Shown: piece by piece, positions 1 to 6,062 of the stretch
Position numbering within the stretch: position 1 is the stretch's first letter
How the letters are laid out: the number at the start of each line of letters is the position of its first letter
From: Desulfuromusa sp.
Lineage (GTDB): Bacteria > Desulfobacterota > Desulfuromonadia > Desulfuromonadales > Geopsychrobacteraceae
Length of the DNA stretch: 7,437 nucleotides
Direction of reading: 5' to 3'
Assembly: GCA_029934755.1 (NCBI GenBank)
Contig: JAOZLQ010000115.1
Location: forward strand, 1 to 7,437
Made by a program: the position numbers and the translations under genes
The notes under the pieces: generated by a model
Seen by the model: only the letters and a program-made list of their open reading frames with translations
Databases searched by the model: none
What the model was told of the DNA's origin: nothing

Positions 1-20
1 AAAACTGGAGGTAATATTAG

Positions 21-698
21 GTGGCAGATGTAACTAAATTTCTTACTGGTATTGAAAATTTTCAACAACAACATTTTGGTGAAAATCCTGAACTTGCCAG
101 TACTTTAATAGAAGGACAGAAACCCCAAGCTCTTTTGATCGGCTGTTGCGATTCCAGGGTTGACCCGGCATTGGTAACCGATTCTTCACAAGGTGACCTA
201 TTTATCCTGCGAAATATTGCCAACCTAGTTCCACCTTACCTGAAAAATGATGACTACCACGGGGTCAGCTCTTCAATTGAATATGCCGTTTGTCGTTTGG
301 AAGTCTCAGATATTATTGTCTTTGGCCATTCCAATTGTGGCGGTATTGGCGCACTGATGGAGTCTGCAAAAGGGGAAGATGCGGGTGAGTTTATCGGCAA
401 GTGGGTCAATATTGCGGCCTCAGCCCGCGATAAAGTTTTGCAGGAAATGCCAAATGAAACTCCAGAAAAACAAGCTCGAGCCTGTGAAAAAGAGGCAATT
501 CTAGTATCGCTGCGAAACCTGATGACCTTCCCATGGGTTAAAGAAAGAGTAGCTAAAGGGCAATTAAGCTTACATGGTTGGTACTATAATATGAGCACTG
601 GACAGCTGAGATACTACAACCAATTAACAGAAGAGTTTGAGATACTGGTTAAACGCTATTCGCCTGATCAGCAAAAAGTGCAGGAAAGCACGCCTTAG
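21..698 (+). CDS. Beta-class carbonic anhydrase
   Basis: The product (225 aa) should catalyse reversible CO2 hydration to bicarbonate in the cytoplasm; no signal peptide is visible. The beta-class zinc site is complete: CCDSR at residues 42-46 (C42 ligand, D44/R46 catalytic dyad) and HSNCGG at 103-108 (H103 and C106 ligands). R64 in ILRN and the C-terminal LHGWYYN segment are also typical, and about 220 aa is the usual bacterial length. The start is GTG, chosen because a full GGAGGT lies 8 bases upstream. In the well-studied Haemophilus and E. coli enzymes a Trp three residues before the first zinc Cys helps form a non-catalytic bicarbonate site; here that position is Leu39, so this type of allostery may be absent. 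The gene lies 37 bp upstream of a second putative carbonic anhydrase and is probably co-transcribed with it. Any promoter is outside the window. Confidence 0.95.
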   Translation: MADVTKFLTGIENFQQQHFGENPELASTLIEGQKPQALLIGCCDSRVDPALVTDSSQGDLFILRNIANLVPPYLKNDDYHGVSSSIEYAVCRLEVSDIIVFGHSNCGGIGALMESAKGEDAGEFIGKWVNIAASARDKVLQEMPNETPEKQARACEKEAILVSLRNLMTFPWVKERVAKGQLSLHGWYYNMSTGQLRYYNQLTEEFEILVKRYSPDQQKVQESTP

Positions 699-735
699 AA
701 GTTAATCGTCAACTTAAACTGTCAAGGAGCAACTC

Positions 736-1794
736 ATGCCAATTGCCCCGCCCCCCGAAAGTTTCTTGGATCAAACCCCGATGGACTTAATGGAACTCTA
801 CGGGCGAATGCGCAGTTTAACCGATCAAGCAGGCTTTGAAGGAATCCTTCCCGCCATTTGGCAGTGCTCGGATGAAAGCCAGTCGATCAAAAAAGCCCTG
901 TTTGGTTATATCAATAATTGTCCTACATTCAACCTGGGAAGAGTTGGAGCTTTACTCGATCCAAGTCGCCTTGCGACAGCTGCTCATCATGGAAAAGATT
1001 TTGTGATTCTAGGTGGTAGCCATATTGGCGCAGAAGAATCTGCTGGTATTGGTTACATTGAAAGAGTTCATGGTCAGCATGCTCCATGCTGTGGAATGTT
1101 AGCACGGGTTCTCGATGAATATTTGCGGGCTTACCGCCGTGCAGCACAATTAATCAAAATTTTTCGAGAAAATAATGTTACCAAGGTTGAGGTTCCATAT
1201 AAGTATTTATTTGAGAAGCCTACAACTGAAGCAGTCCGTATCCAAATCAAGCTGGAGGACTTAGTTGAGGGGGAAGCTCTGGGTGAAGGAACCCTGGGGA
1301 AAATTTATCGGTTGCATTCTAATATTGTTAATAATCAAGCAAAATTACTAACAGCAAAAAAAGATAATCCACAACCTATCGAAAAGCTACTAACCCCAGA
1401 GTTATTTTCATTCAAGAAAAAATTAAACCACGATAGTCACGAACCAAAAACAATGATTGAAGTTTCAGTTTTTGACTTTATGCCTGAAATCGTTGCTTCA
1501 GCCTTTCCCCATCGACGATTATGTAACATCAACACCTGGCGTCAATTTCACCGGATTGCCTCCTTTATTACCGATGATTTTGATGGGAGTGATAGCAATA
1601 TTTTTGTCCTTGCAGGGTTAACTATAGACCACACTCTCCGCCACAATACCTTCATTCCTCAATTTGGTTTCTGGATGAAACATGGCCAGGCTTTAGAAGC
1701 AAGATATTTTGGTCCCAGTGAAATATATAATTTACTTGCTGAGCAGGAAATCTACAGGCCACCGATCACTTTTCTGGAATATGCTGGATTATAA
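736..1794 (+). CDS. LCIB-family (theta-type) carbonic anhydrase-like protein
   Basis: This 352-aa cytoplasmic protein has no signal peptide. Three elements match, in order and spacing, what I remember of the LCIB/LCIC family of algal CO2-concentrating proteins: C-x-D-E at 44-47 (QCSDES), SHIG at 95-98 in a strand preceded by FVILG, and PCCGML at 117-122, with a G-x-I-x-R stretch between the last two. In that family one His and two Cys bind zinc and the Asp acts as in beta-carbonic anhydrases, so C44, D46, H96 and C118 or C119 are the expected active-site residues. Residues from about 175 to 352 are not assigned to any domain I recognise. The start has AAGGAG six bases upstream. Its position directly after a beta-class enzyme supports a role in inorganic carbon handling. 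The family call rests on motif memory rather than a search; otherwise the protein would be of unknown function. Confidence 0.68.
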   Translation: MPIAPPPESFLDQTPMDLMELYGRMRSLTDQAGFEGILPAIWQCSDESQSIKKALFGYINNCPTFNLGRVGALLDPSRLATAAHHGKDFVILGGSHIGAEESAGIGYIERVHGQHAPCCGMLARVLDEYLRAYRRAAQLIKIFRENNVTKVEVPYKYLFEKPTTEAVRIQIKLEDLVEGEALGEGTLGKIYRLHSNIVNNQAKLLTAKKDNPQPIEKLLTPELFSFKKKLNHDSHEPKTMIEVSVFDFMPEIVASAFPHRRLCNINTWRQFHRIASFITDDFDGSDSNIFVLAGLTIDHTLRHNTFIPQFGFWMKHGQALEARYFGPSEIYNLLAEQEIYRPPITFLEYAGL

Positions 1795-1807
1795 AACCAG
1801 CTATTTT
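1783..1807 (+). terminator. Weak candidate terminator at the end of the carbonic anhydrase pair
   Basis: GCTGG (1783-1787) pairs with CCAGC (1797-1801) around a 9-base AT-rich loop that contains the stop codon, and TATTTT follows at once. The stem is only 5 bp, so this is a possible rather than a convincing rho-independent terminator. It is the only such structure near the 3' end of the gene. Confidence 0.25.
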
Positions 1808-1924
1808 CCTTAAAGATCTTTCTCGCAGACCAACATCTCAAAATTCAGCATTGCTCAAGCAACAGGTTTAATCCGTTGTGCTGCTGCATTTACTCCGTTG
1901 AACTGTATTCAGTACAGCAATACA

Positions 1925-1944
1925 TTTACACAACTTTACACAAT
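1925..1944 (+). promoter_or_regulatory. Tandem TTTAC-N5-TTTAC box (CpxR-like operator)
   Basis: Two 10-base units, TTTACACAAC and TTTACACAAT, stand head to tail, giving TTTAC-N5-TTTAC. The reverse complement is GTAAA-N5-GTAAA, the published consensus shape of the E. coli CpxR box. The 10-bp period is one DNA turn, as expected for a dimer of an OmpR-family response regulator. A TATAGT at 1983-1988 could be the -10; it has no good -35, which suits an activated promoter with the box centred roughly 60 bp upstream of the start point. The downstream gene is a Spy/CpxP homologue, the classic Cpx target, which strengthens the call. CpxR itself is not in the window. Confidence 0.5.
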
Positions 1945-2005
1945 CTGCACACCTCTTAACCCCCTCTTTAGATTTTTTTCTCTATAGTCAAATCATCAAA
2001 AACAA

Positions 2006-2020
2006 GCGGGAGAAACCCGC
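2006..2020 (+). promoter_or_regulatory. Small GC hairpin in the 5' leader of the Spy-like gene
   Basis: GCGGG (2006-2010) and CCCGC (2016-2020) form a perfect 5-bp GC stem with a 5-base AGAAA loop, ending 10 bases before the AGGAG ribosome binding site (2031-2035) and in the expected untranslated leader. It leaves the binding site open, so it may stabilise the mRNA 5' end rather than block translation. That role is inference. Confidence 0.35.
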
Positions 2021-2042
2021 ATCACTTAAAAGGAGAAAAAAG

Positions 2043-2549
2043 ATGAAAAAGCGTATTATTGTTTCGACAGTGTTGATTGGTACTTTGATATCTGGTGGAA
2101 TTGCTATGGCAAAACCTTATGGTTCCAATTATAGCAATCAAGGTTTTAGGGGTCAGGAAGTCATGACCGAAGAGCAGCATCAGCAATATGTGGAAAGCCG
2201 CTTGGAGCGAATTGATATTATTCTTGATCTGAATGATGATCAGGAAAAGAAAATTAAAACATTGTGCAACGACCAGTGGCAAGACAGACAACCCATGCGT
2301 GAAAAAATGCGTGATGGTCGAGACGAACGCCGTAGCACAATGCGTAATGGCGATGAAGCCACAATCCGCAGCACTCTGACACAGCGAGCTGATTTTCACG
2401 CCGACCGAATTATCGAGCGCGCGCAAGTAAAAAAAGAGCTTTATGCCATTCTTACCCCAGAACAGCAGGAAAAGGCTGAACAACTTTGGGAGACCCGTGA
2501 CAATAATCGCAACGGCAACGGACGACATGCTAGAGGATTTGGTTTCTAG
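2043..2549 (+). CDS. Spy/CpxP-family periplasmic protein (LTxxQ motifs)
   Basis: The 168-aa precursor begins with a Sec signal peptide (KKR, then a hydrophobic stretch, cleavage likely after AMA at residue 23). The mature part is almost all polar alpha-helix, rich in Arg, Glu, Asp and Gln. It carries the two repeats of the Spy/CpxP fold: LNDDQ at 63-67 (a variant of LTxxQ) and LTPEQ at 137-141, each at the start of a helix. Spy is an ATP-independent periplasmic chaperone and CpxP an inhibitor of the CpxA sensor; the sequence does not tell which role applies. Homologues also occur with metal-sensing systems. C75 is the only mature cysteine, and the tail is rich in Gly, Asn and Arg with one His. 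AGGAG lies 7 bases before the ATG. The gene stands alone between a CpxR-like box and a strong hairpin. Confidence 0.85.
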   Translation: MKKRIIVSTVLIGTLISGGIAMAKPYGSNYSNQGFRGQEVMTEEQHQQYVESRLERIDIILDLNDDQEKKIKTLCNDQWQDRQPMREKMRDGRDERRSTMRNGDEATIRSTLTQRADFHADRIIERAQVKKELYAILTPEQQEKAEQLWETRDNNRNGNGRHARGFGF

Positions 2550-2571
2550 ATTTTTCTGCTAGAATCATATT

Positions 2572-2614
2572 CATAGAACAATCAGGATCCGATAGAAATC
2601 CTGATTGTTCTATG
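2572..2614 (+). terminator. 17-bp perfect stem-loop after the Spy-like gene
   Basis: The arms 2572-2588 and 2598-2614 are perfect reverse complements (17 bp) around a 9-base loop, starting 22 bases after the stop codon. Only TTT follows before GG, so it lacks a long U tract. It is probably the transcript end or a 3' stabilising hairpin that separates this unit from the ABC cassette. Confidence 0.6.
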
Positions 2615-2685
2615 TTTGGTAGACTCTATTTAATCAATTAGCCCAAGAAACACCAGCATCTCACGATGGAATACATATTGACTTT

Positions 2686-2726
2686 AATATATAATTCATG
2701 ACAAAATTTATCAAGAATTATATATT
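2686..2726 (+). promoter_or_regulatory. Promoter embedded in a 41-bp dyad (candidate operator of the export cassette)
   Basis: AATATATAATTC (2686-2697) and GAATTATATATT (2715-2726) are perfect 12-base inverted copies separated by 17 bases, and the spacer itself is partly symmetric (TGA-C-AAA against TTT-A-TCA). Within it lies a good sigma-70-type promoter: ATGACA at 2698-2703 (5/6 to TTGACA), a 17-base spacer, and TATATT at 2721-2726 (5/6 to TATAAT). Transcription would start near 2733, about 45 bp before the ABC ATPase gene. The right arm covers the -10 and the left arm abuts the -35, so a protein bound here would block RNA polymerase. Because the arms are AT-rich, part of the symmetry could be chance. 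The regulator is not in the window. Confidence 0.55.
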
Positions 2727-2776
2727 GCCATTAGATCCATAAAAACCTGGTTTGAGAGAGAAAGTGAGTGCAGATT

Positions 2777-3481
2777 ATGTCTGTCATTGTTGCGAAGCAG
2801 TTAGTTAAAACCTATGTCGCTGGCGATATCAAGGTTGAAGCGATCCGTGGGGTCGATTTTACCATTGAGCCAGCATCTTTTGTTTCTTTTATCGGCCCTT
2901 CTGGAAGTGGCAAGTCGACCTTGCTCAATCTGATTGGCTGCCTTGATCCACCCACATCGGGACAACTGCAAGTTGCGGGTGAAAACATCGTCAATCTTAG
3001 TCGTCAGGATGCGGCCCGTTTTCGTGGTGAGAATATTGGTTTTGTTTTTCAAGATTTCAACCTGATTCCAGTGCTAACCGTCTTTGAAAATGTCGAATAC
3101 CCATTACAGATGGTGCAAAACTGGCCCAAGGAAAAACGCAGAAAACAGGTCCAAGAGATGCTTGCCGCAGTCGGAATGAGTGATCAGGGGCACAAATATC
3201 CCAGTCAGATTTCCGGTGGGCAAAAACAGCGGGTTGCCGTGGCCAGAGCTCTGGTGACCAATGCAAAACTGGTATTAGCTGATGAGCCAACTGCCAACCT
3301 TGACCGCGAAACGGCAAACATGGTCATCAACTTGATGAAACAGATGCGGGATGAATTCAAGACGACCTTTGTTTTTTCGACTCACGATCCGCGGATTGTC
3401 GATAATGTTGAAATTACCTTTGAACTTGAAGATGGGACATTGCAGAGACAGGAGACATCTGTGGGAGGAAACCATGGCTAA
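2777..3481 (+). CDS. LolD/MacB-type ABC transporter ATP-binding protein
   Basis: This is the cytoplasmic ATPase of an ABC transporter that works with the FtsX-type permease encoded next. All motifs are present (numbered from this start, 234 aa): Walker A GPSGSGKS at 40-47, Q-loop Q92 in VFQDFNL, signature SGGQKQR at 146-152, Walker B LVLADEP with E170, D-loop NLD at 174-176 and switch H203 in STHD. The phrase FNLIPVLTVFENVEYPL is typical of the LolD/MacB/YhbN-like o228 subfamily, whose members pull lipoproteins or other envelope substrates out of the inner membrane rather than pumping solutes across it. The ATG at 2777 was preferred because it gives the standard N-terminus; an in-frame GTG at 2768 (three residues longer) is possible, as both have only GAGAG/GTGAG-type binding sites. 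The stop overlaps the permease start by 8 bp. Confidence 0.93.
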   Translation: MSVIVAKQLVKTYVAGDIKVEAIRGVDFTIEPASFVSFIGPSGSGKSTLLNLIGCLDPPTSGQLQVAGENIVNLSRQDAARFRGENIGFVFQDFNLIPVLTVFENVEYPLQMVQNWPKEKRRKQVQEMLAAVGMSDQGHKYPSQISGGQKQRVAVARALVTNAKLVLADEPTANLDRETANMVINLMKQMRDEFKTTFVFSTHDPRIVDNVEITFELEDGTLQRQETSVGGNHG

Positions 3482-4718
3482 TATATTCAAACTCGCCACT
3501 CGAAATCTATTCCGCTATAAGCGACGTACCATGCTGACTTCGATGTTAATTACCTTAGGGGTCGTCTCAGTGCTGCTGTTTATCTCCGTTTCAGGTTCCT
3601 TTAAGACATTGATGGTTGGTCAGATCACAGATTCAATGCTTGGTCATATCCAGATTCACAAAAAAGGCTATATGGCATCTATTGACAATTTGCCTCTGAA
3701 CCGTAACTTGACCGGCAAGCAAATCGATAAGGTTGTGCAGATTTTATCTGCAGATGATGCCGTTGAAACTTACTCCATGCGGATTAAACTGGGAGCAATG
3801 TTCAGCAATTTCACTGAAACCACCAATATCCGCTTGAATGCGGTCACTCCACTGGATGAAATCAAAACAGCTCCACTATTGACTGATCGTATTCTGCAAG
3901 GAGACAAAACTGATCTCATCAAGACAGGCGAAATCCTGATCCCTGAGTTGATCGCAAAAGGAATGAAAGTCAAGGTTGGTGACGGAATTGTCCTAGTAGC
4001 TAACAATAAGGATGGTTCTGTCAATGGTCAGAACTTTATGGTGCGTGGAATTCTTGAAGGGATTTCTGGGCCAGGCGGACGTGATGGGGTTATCCATATT
4101 GATGATGCCAAGACCCTACTCAGGATTAATGCTGCAGAAGTTAGTGAAATTGCTATCCGTCTGAAAGATATAGACCAGCTTCCTGAAGTCTTTGCCAGTC
4201 TACAGAAGAAACTCGGATCAATGAAGAATCAACAAGGAATGCCGGTTTTTGAGGTACATACTTGGGAAAGCATTTCCCCCTTCTTCAATATCGCTAAAAT
4301 GATCGATCTGATGACCTTCTTTATTCAAATCATGCTGGTTGCCATTGTACTGGTCAGTATCATGAACGTCATGATCATGGCTGTTTATGAACGAATCAAC
4401 GAGATAGGAACCATAGCTGCCATTGGAACACCGCCAAATAAAATCCTCAGTCTCTTTGTGGTTGAAGGCTTCTTGATGGGTGTTCTGGGGACGGCCCTTG
4501 GTACGACAATCAGCCTGATCAGTATTGCAGTTATGAATGTGACACAGATCAGTTTTGACTTTGGACGCCAGACCGGATTACTGCTTTCGCCAACGATTGG
4601 AATTGTGGATGTGGTGCTGGTTGTGGTGATTGTTATTGCTATTGCCGTCATTGCCAGTTTGCAGCCAGCCTGGAAAGCTGCTCAAATGGATCCAATCACT
4701 GCACTGAAACATGTTTAA
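3474..4718 (+). CDS. FtsX/LolE/MacB-type ABC transporter permease
   Basis: The 414-aa inner-membrane partner of the preceding ATPase has the fold of the type VII (MacB-like) permeases: one N-terminal membrane helix at about 20-40, a large periplasmic domain to about 275, then three helices at about 280-304, 328-352 and 376-397. After helix 2 comes YERINEIGTIAAIGTPP, the conserved coupling helix that contacts the ATPase, and the protein ends with DPITALKHV, close to the usual P-x-x-ALR ending. Such proteins use ATP for mechanical work on the periplasmic side, for example lipoprotein release. The ATG at 3474 is chosen over upstream in-frame ATGs (from 3351) because it has GGGAGG five bases before it and overlaps the ATPase stop by 8 bp, implying translational coupling; the 41 extra residues would lie inside the ATPase gene and look non-native. 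Confidence 0.93.
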   Translation: MANIFKLATRNLFRYKRRTMLTSMLITLGVVSVLLFISVSGSFKTLMVGQITDSMLGHIQIHKKGYMASIDNLPLNRNLTGKQIDKVVQILSADDAVETYSMRIKLGAMFSNFTETTNIRLNAVTPLDEIKTAPLLTDRILQGDKTDLIKTGEILIPELIAKGMKVKVGDGIVLVANNKDGSVNGQNFMVRGILEGISGPGGRDGVIHIDDAKTLLRINAAEVSEIAIRLKDIDQLPEVFASLQKKLGSMKNQQGMPVFEVHTWESISPFFNIAKMIDLMTFFIQIMLVAIVLVSIMNVMIMAVYERINEIGTIAAIGTPPNKILSLFVVEGFLMGVLGTALGTTISLISIAVMNVTQISFDFGRQTGLLLSPTIGIVDVVLVVVIVIAIAVIASLQPAWKAAQMDPITALKHV

Positions 4719-4745
4719 ATAAAATTTATAACAAGGGAAATCAAC

Positions 4746-5147
4746 ATGTGGAATAAAAATAATAAAATATACTTGTTAGCCATTTTTTTCTGTCTGCTCA
4801 TGGCCTTCAGTGTAAACGCAACAGAGAATGTTGCCTCTATCGCCATCGCGACTAATGATTCTGGATCAGAAGCGATAGTCAGTGAAAAAGCCGGAAGAGC
4901 AGCCTACTTTCTTTTCTTTGATGATCATGGAAACTTTCTAGCTGCGGAGAAAAACCCTTTTACTGGCATTCCTGGCGGGGCAGGTCCAAAGGTAGCAGGT
5001 TTTCTTGCAGATAAAGGTGTTACTTTGGTTCTAGCCGGGGACTTTGGTACCAAAATGGAGCGGGCTTTAAGCTCATACAAAATAAAATATATTTCACAAA
5101 CAGGAGTCGCTCATGAGGTTATTCAAGCAGCTACTAAAGAAAAATAG
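4746..5147 (+). CDS. Secreted NifX/NifB-like (dinitrogenase Fe-Mo cofactor domain) protein
   Basis: The 133-aa product has an N-terminal signal peptide (NKNNK, a hydrophobic stretch 8-22, likely cleavage after VNA at residue 25). The remaining 108 residues match the Nitro_FeMo-Co domain of NifX, NafY and the NifB C-terminus: SIAIATND, then AGRAAYFLFFD (49-59), a short loop, NPF, GGAG (77-80), a helix, GVTLVLAGDFG (91-101), and a final helix after QTG. In the cytoplasm this fold binds iron-sulfur or FeMo-cofactor precursors. Here the domain has no cysteine and only H61 and H123, so a metal-cluster role is uncertain; metal, small-ligand or protein binding in the periplasm is possible. AAGGGA lies 7 bases before the ATG. 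It sits 27 bp after the permease and overlaps the LolA-like gene by 35 bp, so it belongs to the export cassette. Domain assignment is by motif recognition. Confidence 0.75.
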   Translation: MWNKNNKIYLLAIFFCLLMAFSVNATENVASIAIATNDSGSEAIVSEKAGRAAYFLFFDDHGNFLAAEKNPFTGIPGGAGPKVAGFLADKGVTLVLAGDFGTKMERALSSYKIKYISQTGVAHEVIQAATKEK

Positions 5148-5874
5148 AATTCTTATTGTTCTGTTATCGGTTCTACTGGGTACGACCACGTTTGCTCAAG
5201 CACTTGATGGCACAGAGATTCTTCTGCAGGTTGATAAAAATTTAAACCCGGAATCTTACGAGATGTATCGGAAACTGATTAATATCGAGCCGGACGGTAC
5301 AAAAAAAGAATTCGTCCTCTATTCGGTGAAAAAAGGGCAGGATAAAATGGTTGCGCTATTCCTCTCCCCGGCAAGTGAAAAAGGACGCTCCACCCTGCGT
5401 CTGAATGACAACATGTGGCTTTATATCCCCAATGTCGGCAAGCCTCTCCGGATTACCAGCCTGCAATCGGTGGTCGGTGGAGTATTCAACAATTCTGATA
5501 TTCTGCGGCTTGATTATGGTGCCGAATATGATGTGGAAGGGATAACTGAAGAGGGTGATTTTTATCTACTTGATCTGAAAGCAAAATCGAATGCTATTGC
5601 TTATGATCAATTAAAAATGCAAGTGGATAAAAAAGCTCTGGTACCGACCACCATTGAGTGTTTCGCCTCAAGTGGAATGCTGATCAAAACTCTCTATTAC
5701 AAAGAGCCAAAAGATTTTGGTGATGGTATCGTGCGCCCATCTGTTCTGGAAACCGACAGCCCTCTATATAAGGGCTATAAGTCGGCCATGATCTACGCCA
5801 AAATCACTAAAAAAGAACTGGCGGACGAGGTCTTTTCCCTCAACTATCTGTCGCGGGTTGATGAACTCCGCTAA
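5113..5874 (+). CDS. LolA-like periplasmic carrier (outer membrane lipoprotein-sorting protein family)
   Basis: The 253-aa precursor has a Sec signal peptide (KKNR, hydrophobic 13-27, cleavage likely after AQA at residue 30). The mature protein is of the LolA/LolB half-barrel type: a helix LDGTEILLQVDKN, then many beta strands, including the hallmark MWLYIPNVGKPLRI (101-114), where the family has W-x-Y-x-P...R-I, followed by a Gly/Asn turn and an SDILRLDYG element. Unlike true LolA (about 200 aa) this is the longer family usually found beside MacB-like or RND/MMPL transporters and a beta-barrel. It probably shuttles a lipid-like or lipidated substrate through the periplasm. AGGAG at 5102-5106 gives a 6-base spacing to the ATG, which lies inside the previous gene; the 35-bp overlap suggests coupled translation. 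The only mature Cys, in IECFASS, does not suggest a lipid anchor. Confidence 0.87.
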   Translation: MRLFKQLLKKNRILIVLLSVLLGTTTFAQALDGTEILLQVDKNLNPESYEMYRKLINIEPDGTKKEFVLYSVKKGQDKMVALFLSPASEKGRSTLRLNDNMWLYIPNVGKPLRITSLQSVVGGVFNNSDILRLDYGAEYDVEGITEEGDFYLLDLKAKSNAIAYDQLKMQVDKKALVPTTIECFASSGMLIKTLYYKEPKDFGDGIVRPSVLETDSPLYKGYKSAMIYAKITKKELADEVFSLNYLSRVDELR

Positions 5875-5884
5875 TTTCTGCCCA

Positions 5885-6002
5885 GAAACCGCTCTTTTTC
5901 ACAATCTCTGCGTCAATCTGTACATTTGTTTGTGCGGCGTAAAGTACTACGCCTCCGCTCAAATGTTTGATTTCCTTGACCTTGAAAAAAACTGCTGGTT
6001 TC
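5885..6002. repeat. Nested imperfect palindrome (about 118 bp) between the LolA-like and barrel genes
   Basis: Five pairs of inverted blocks lie one inside another: GAAACC 5885-5890 with GGTTTC 5997-6002; TTTTTCA 5895-5901 with TGAAAAA 5983-5989; GTCAA 5912-5916 with TTGAC 5976-5980; ACATTTG 5922-5928 with CAAATGT 5960-5966; and GGCGTA 5936-5941 with TACGCC 5948-5953 around a 6-base loop. All are perfect and in register, so the element can fold into one long interrupted hairpin. It starts 10 bases after the stop codon of the LolA-like gene. The form is that of a small non-coding dispersed repeat or MITE; it could also act as a partial terminator or mRNA-stability structure that lowers expression of the barrel gene. 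No ORF of note lies in it. Confidence 0.6.
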
Positions 6003-6062
6003 CAAATCAGAAACTACGTTAATTTAATTCATCCTGAATGATCAACTAATAATGAGTTGTTT

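Noticed and set aside
1812..1821. AAAGATCTTT palindrome after the LCIB-like gene
   Set aside because: A 10-base AT-rich palindrome with no loop and no nearby start or partner site is too weak to call an operator.
1903..1917. CTGTA-TTCAG-TACAG dyad resembling a LexA/SOS box
   Set aside because: The spacing is CTG-N9-CAG rather than CTG-N10-CAG, the inner bases are not the TA-rich consensus, and the following gene is not an SOS type. It remains only a short dyad.
2022..2528. Long minus-strand open frame opposite the Spy-like gene
   Set aside because: It is an antisense shadow of a low-complexity, charge-rich coding region; no binding site or family features fit, while the + strand gene has signal peptide and LTxxQ motifs.
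3351..3473. Upstream in-frame extension of the permease by 41 residues
   Set aside because: It lies wholly within the ATPase gene, its sequence is Arg-rich and unlike the family, and a strong binding site supports ATG 3474.
4746..5147. Evidence of a nitrogenase cluster from the NifX-like gene
   Set aside because: No other nif gene is present, the domain carries a signal peptide and no cysteine, and its neighbours are envelope-transport genes.
5875..5888. TTTCTGCCCAGAAA hairpin right after the LolA-like gene as a terminator
   Set aside because: A 5-bp AT-rich stem with no adjoining T run (the T run at 5895 is 7 bases away); the bases are better used in the larger nested palindrome.
6027..6039. 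ATTCA-TCC-TGAAT mini hairpin before the barrel gene
   Set aside because: The stem is only 5 AT-rich bp; chance is a sufficient explanation and it has no clear relation to a promoter or binding site.
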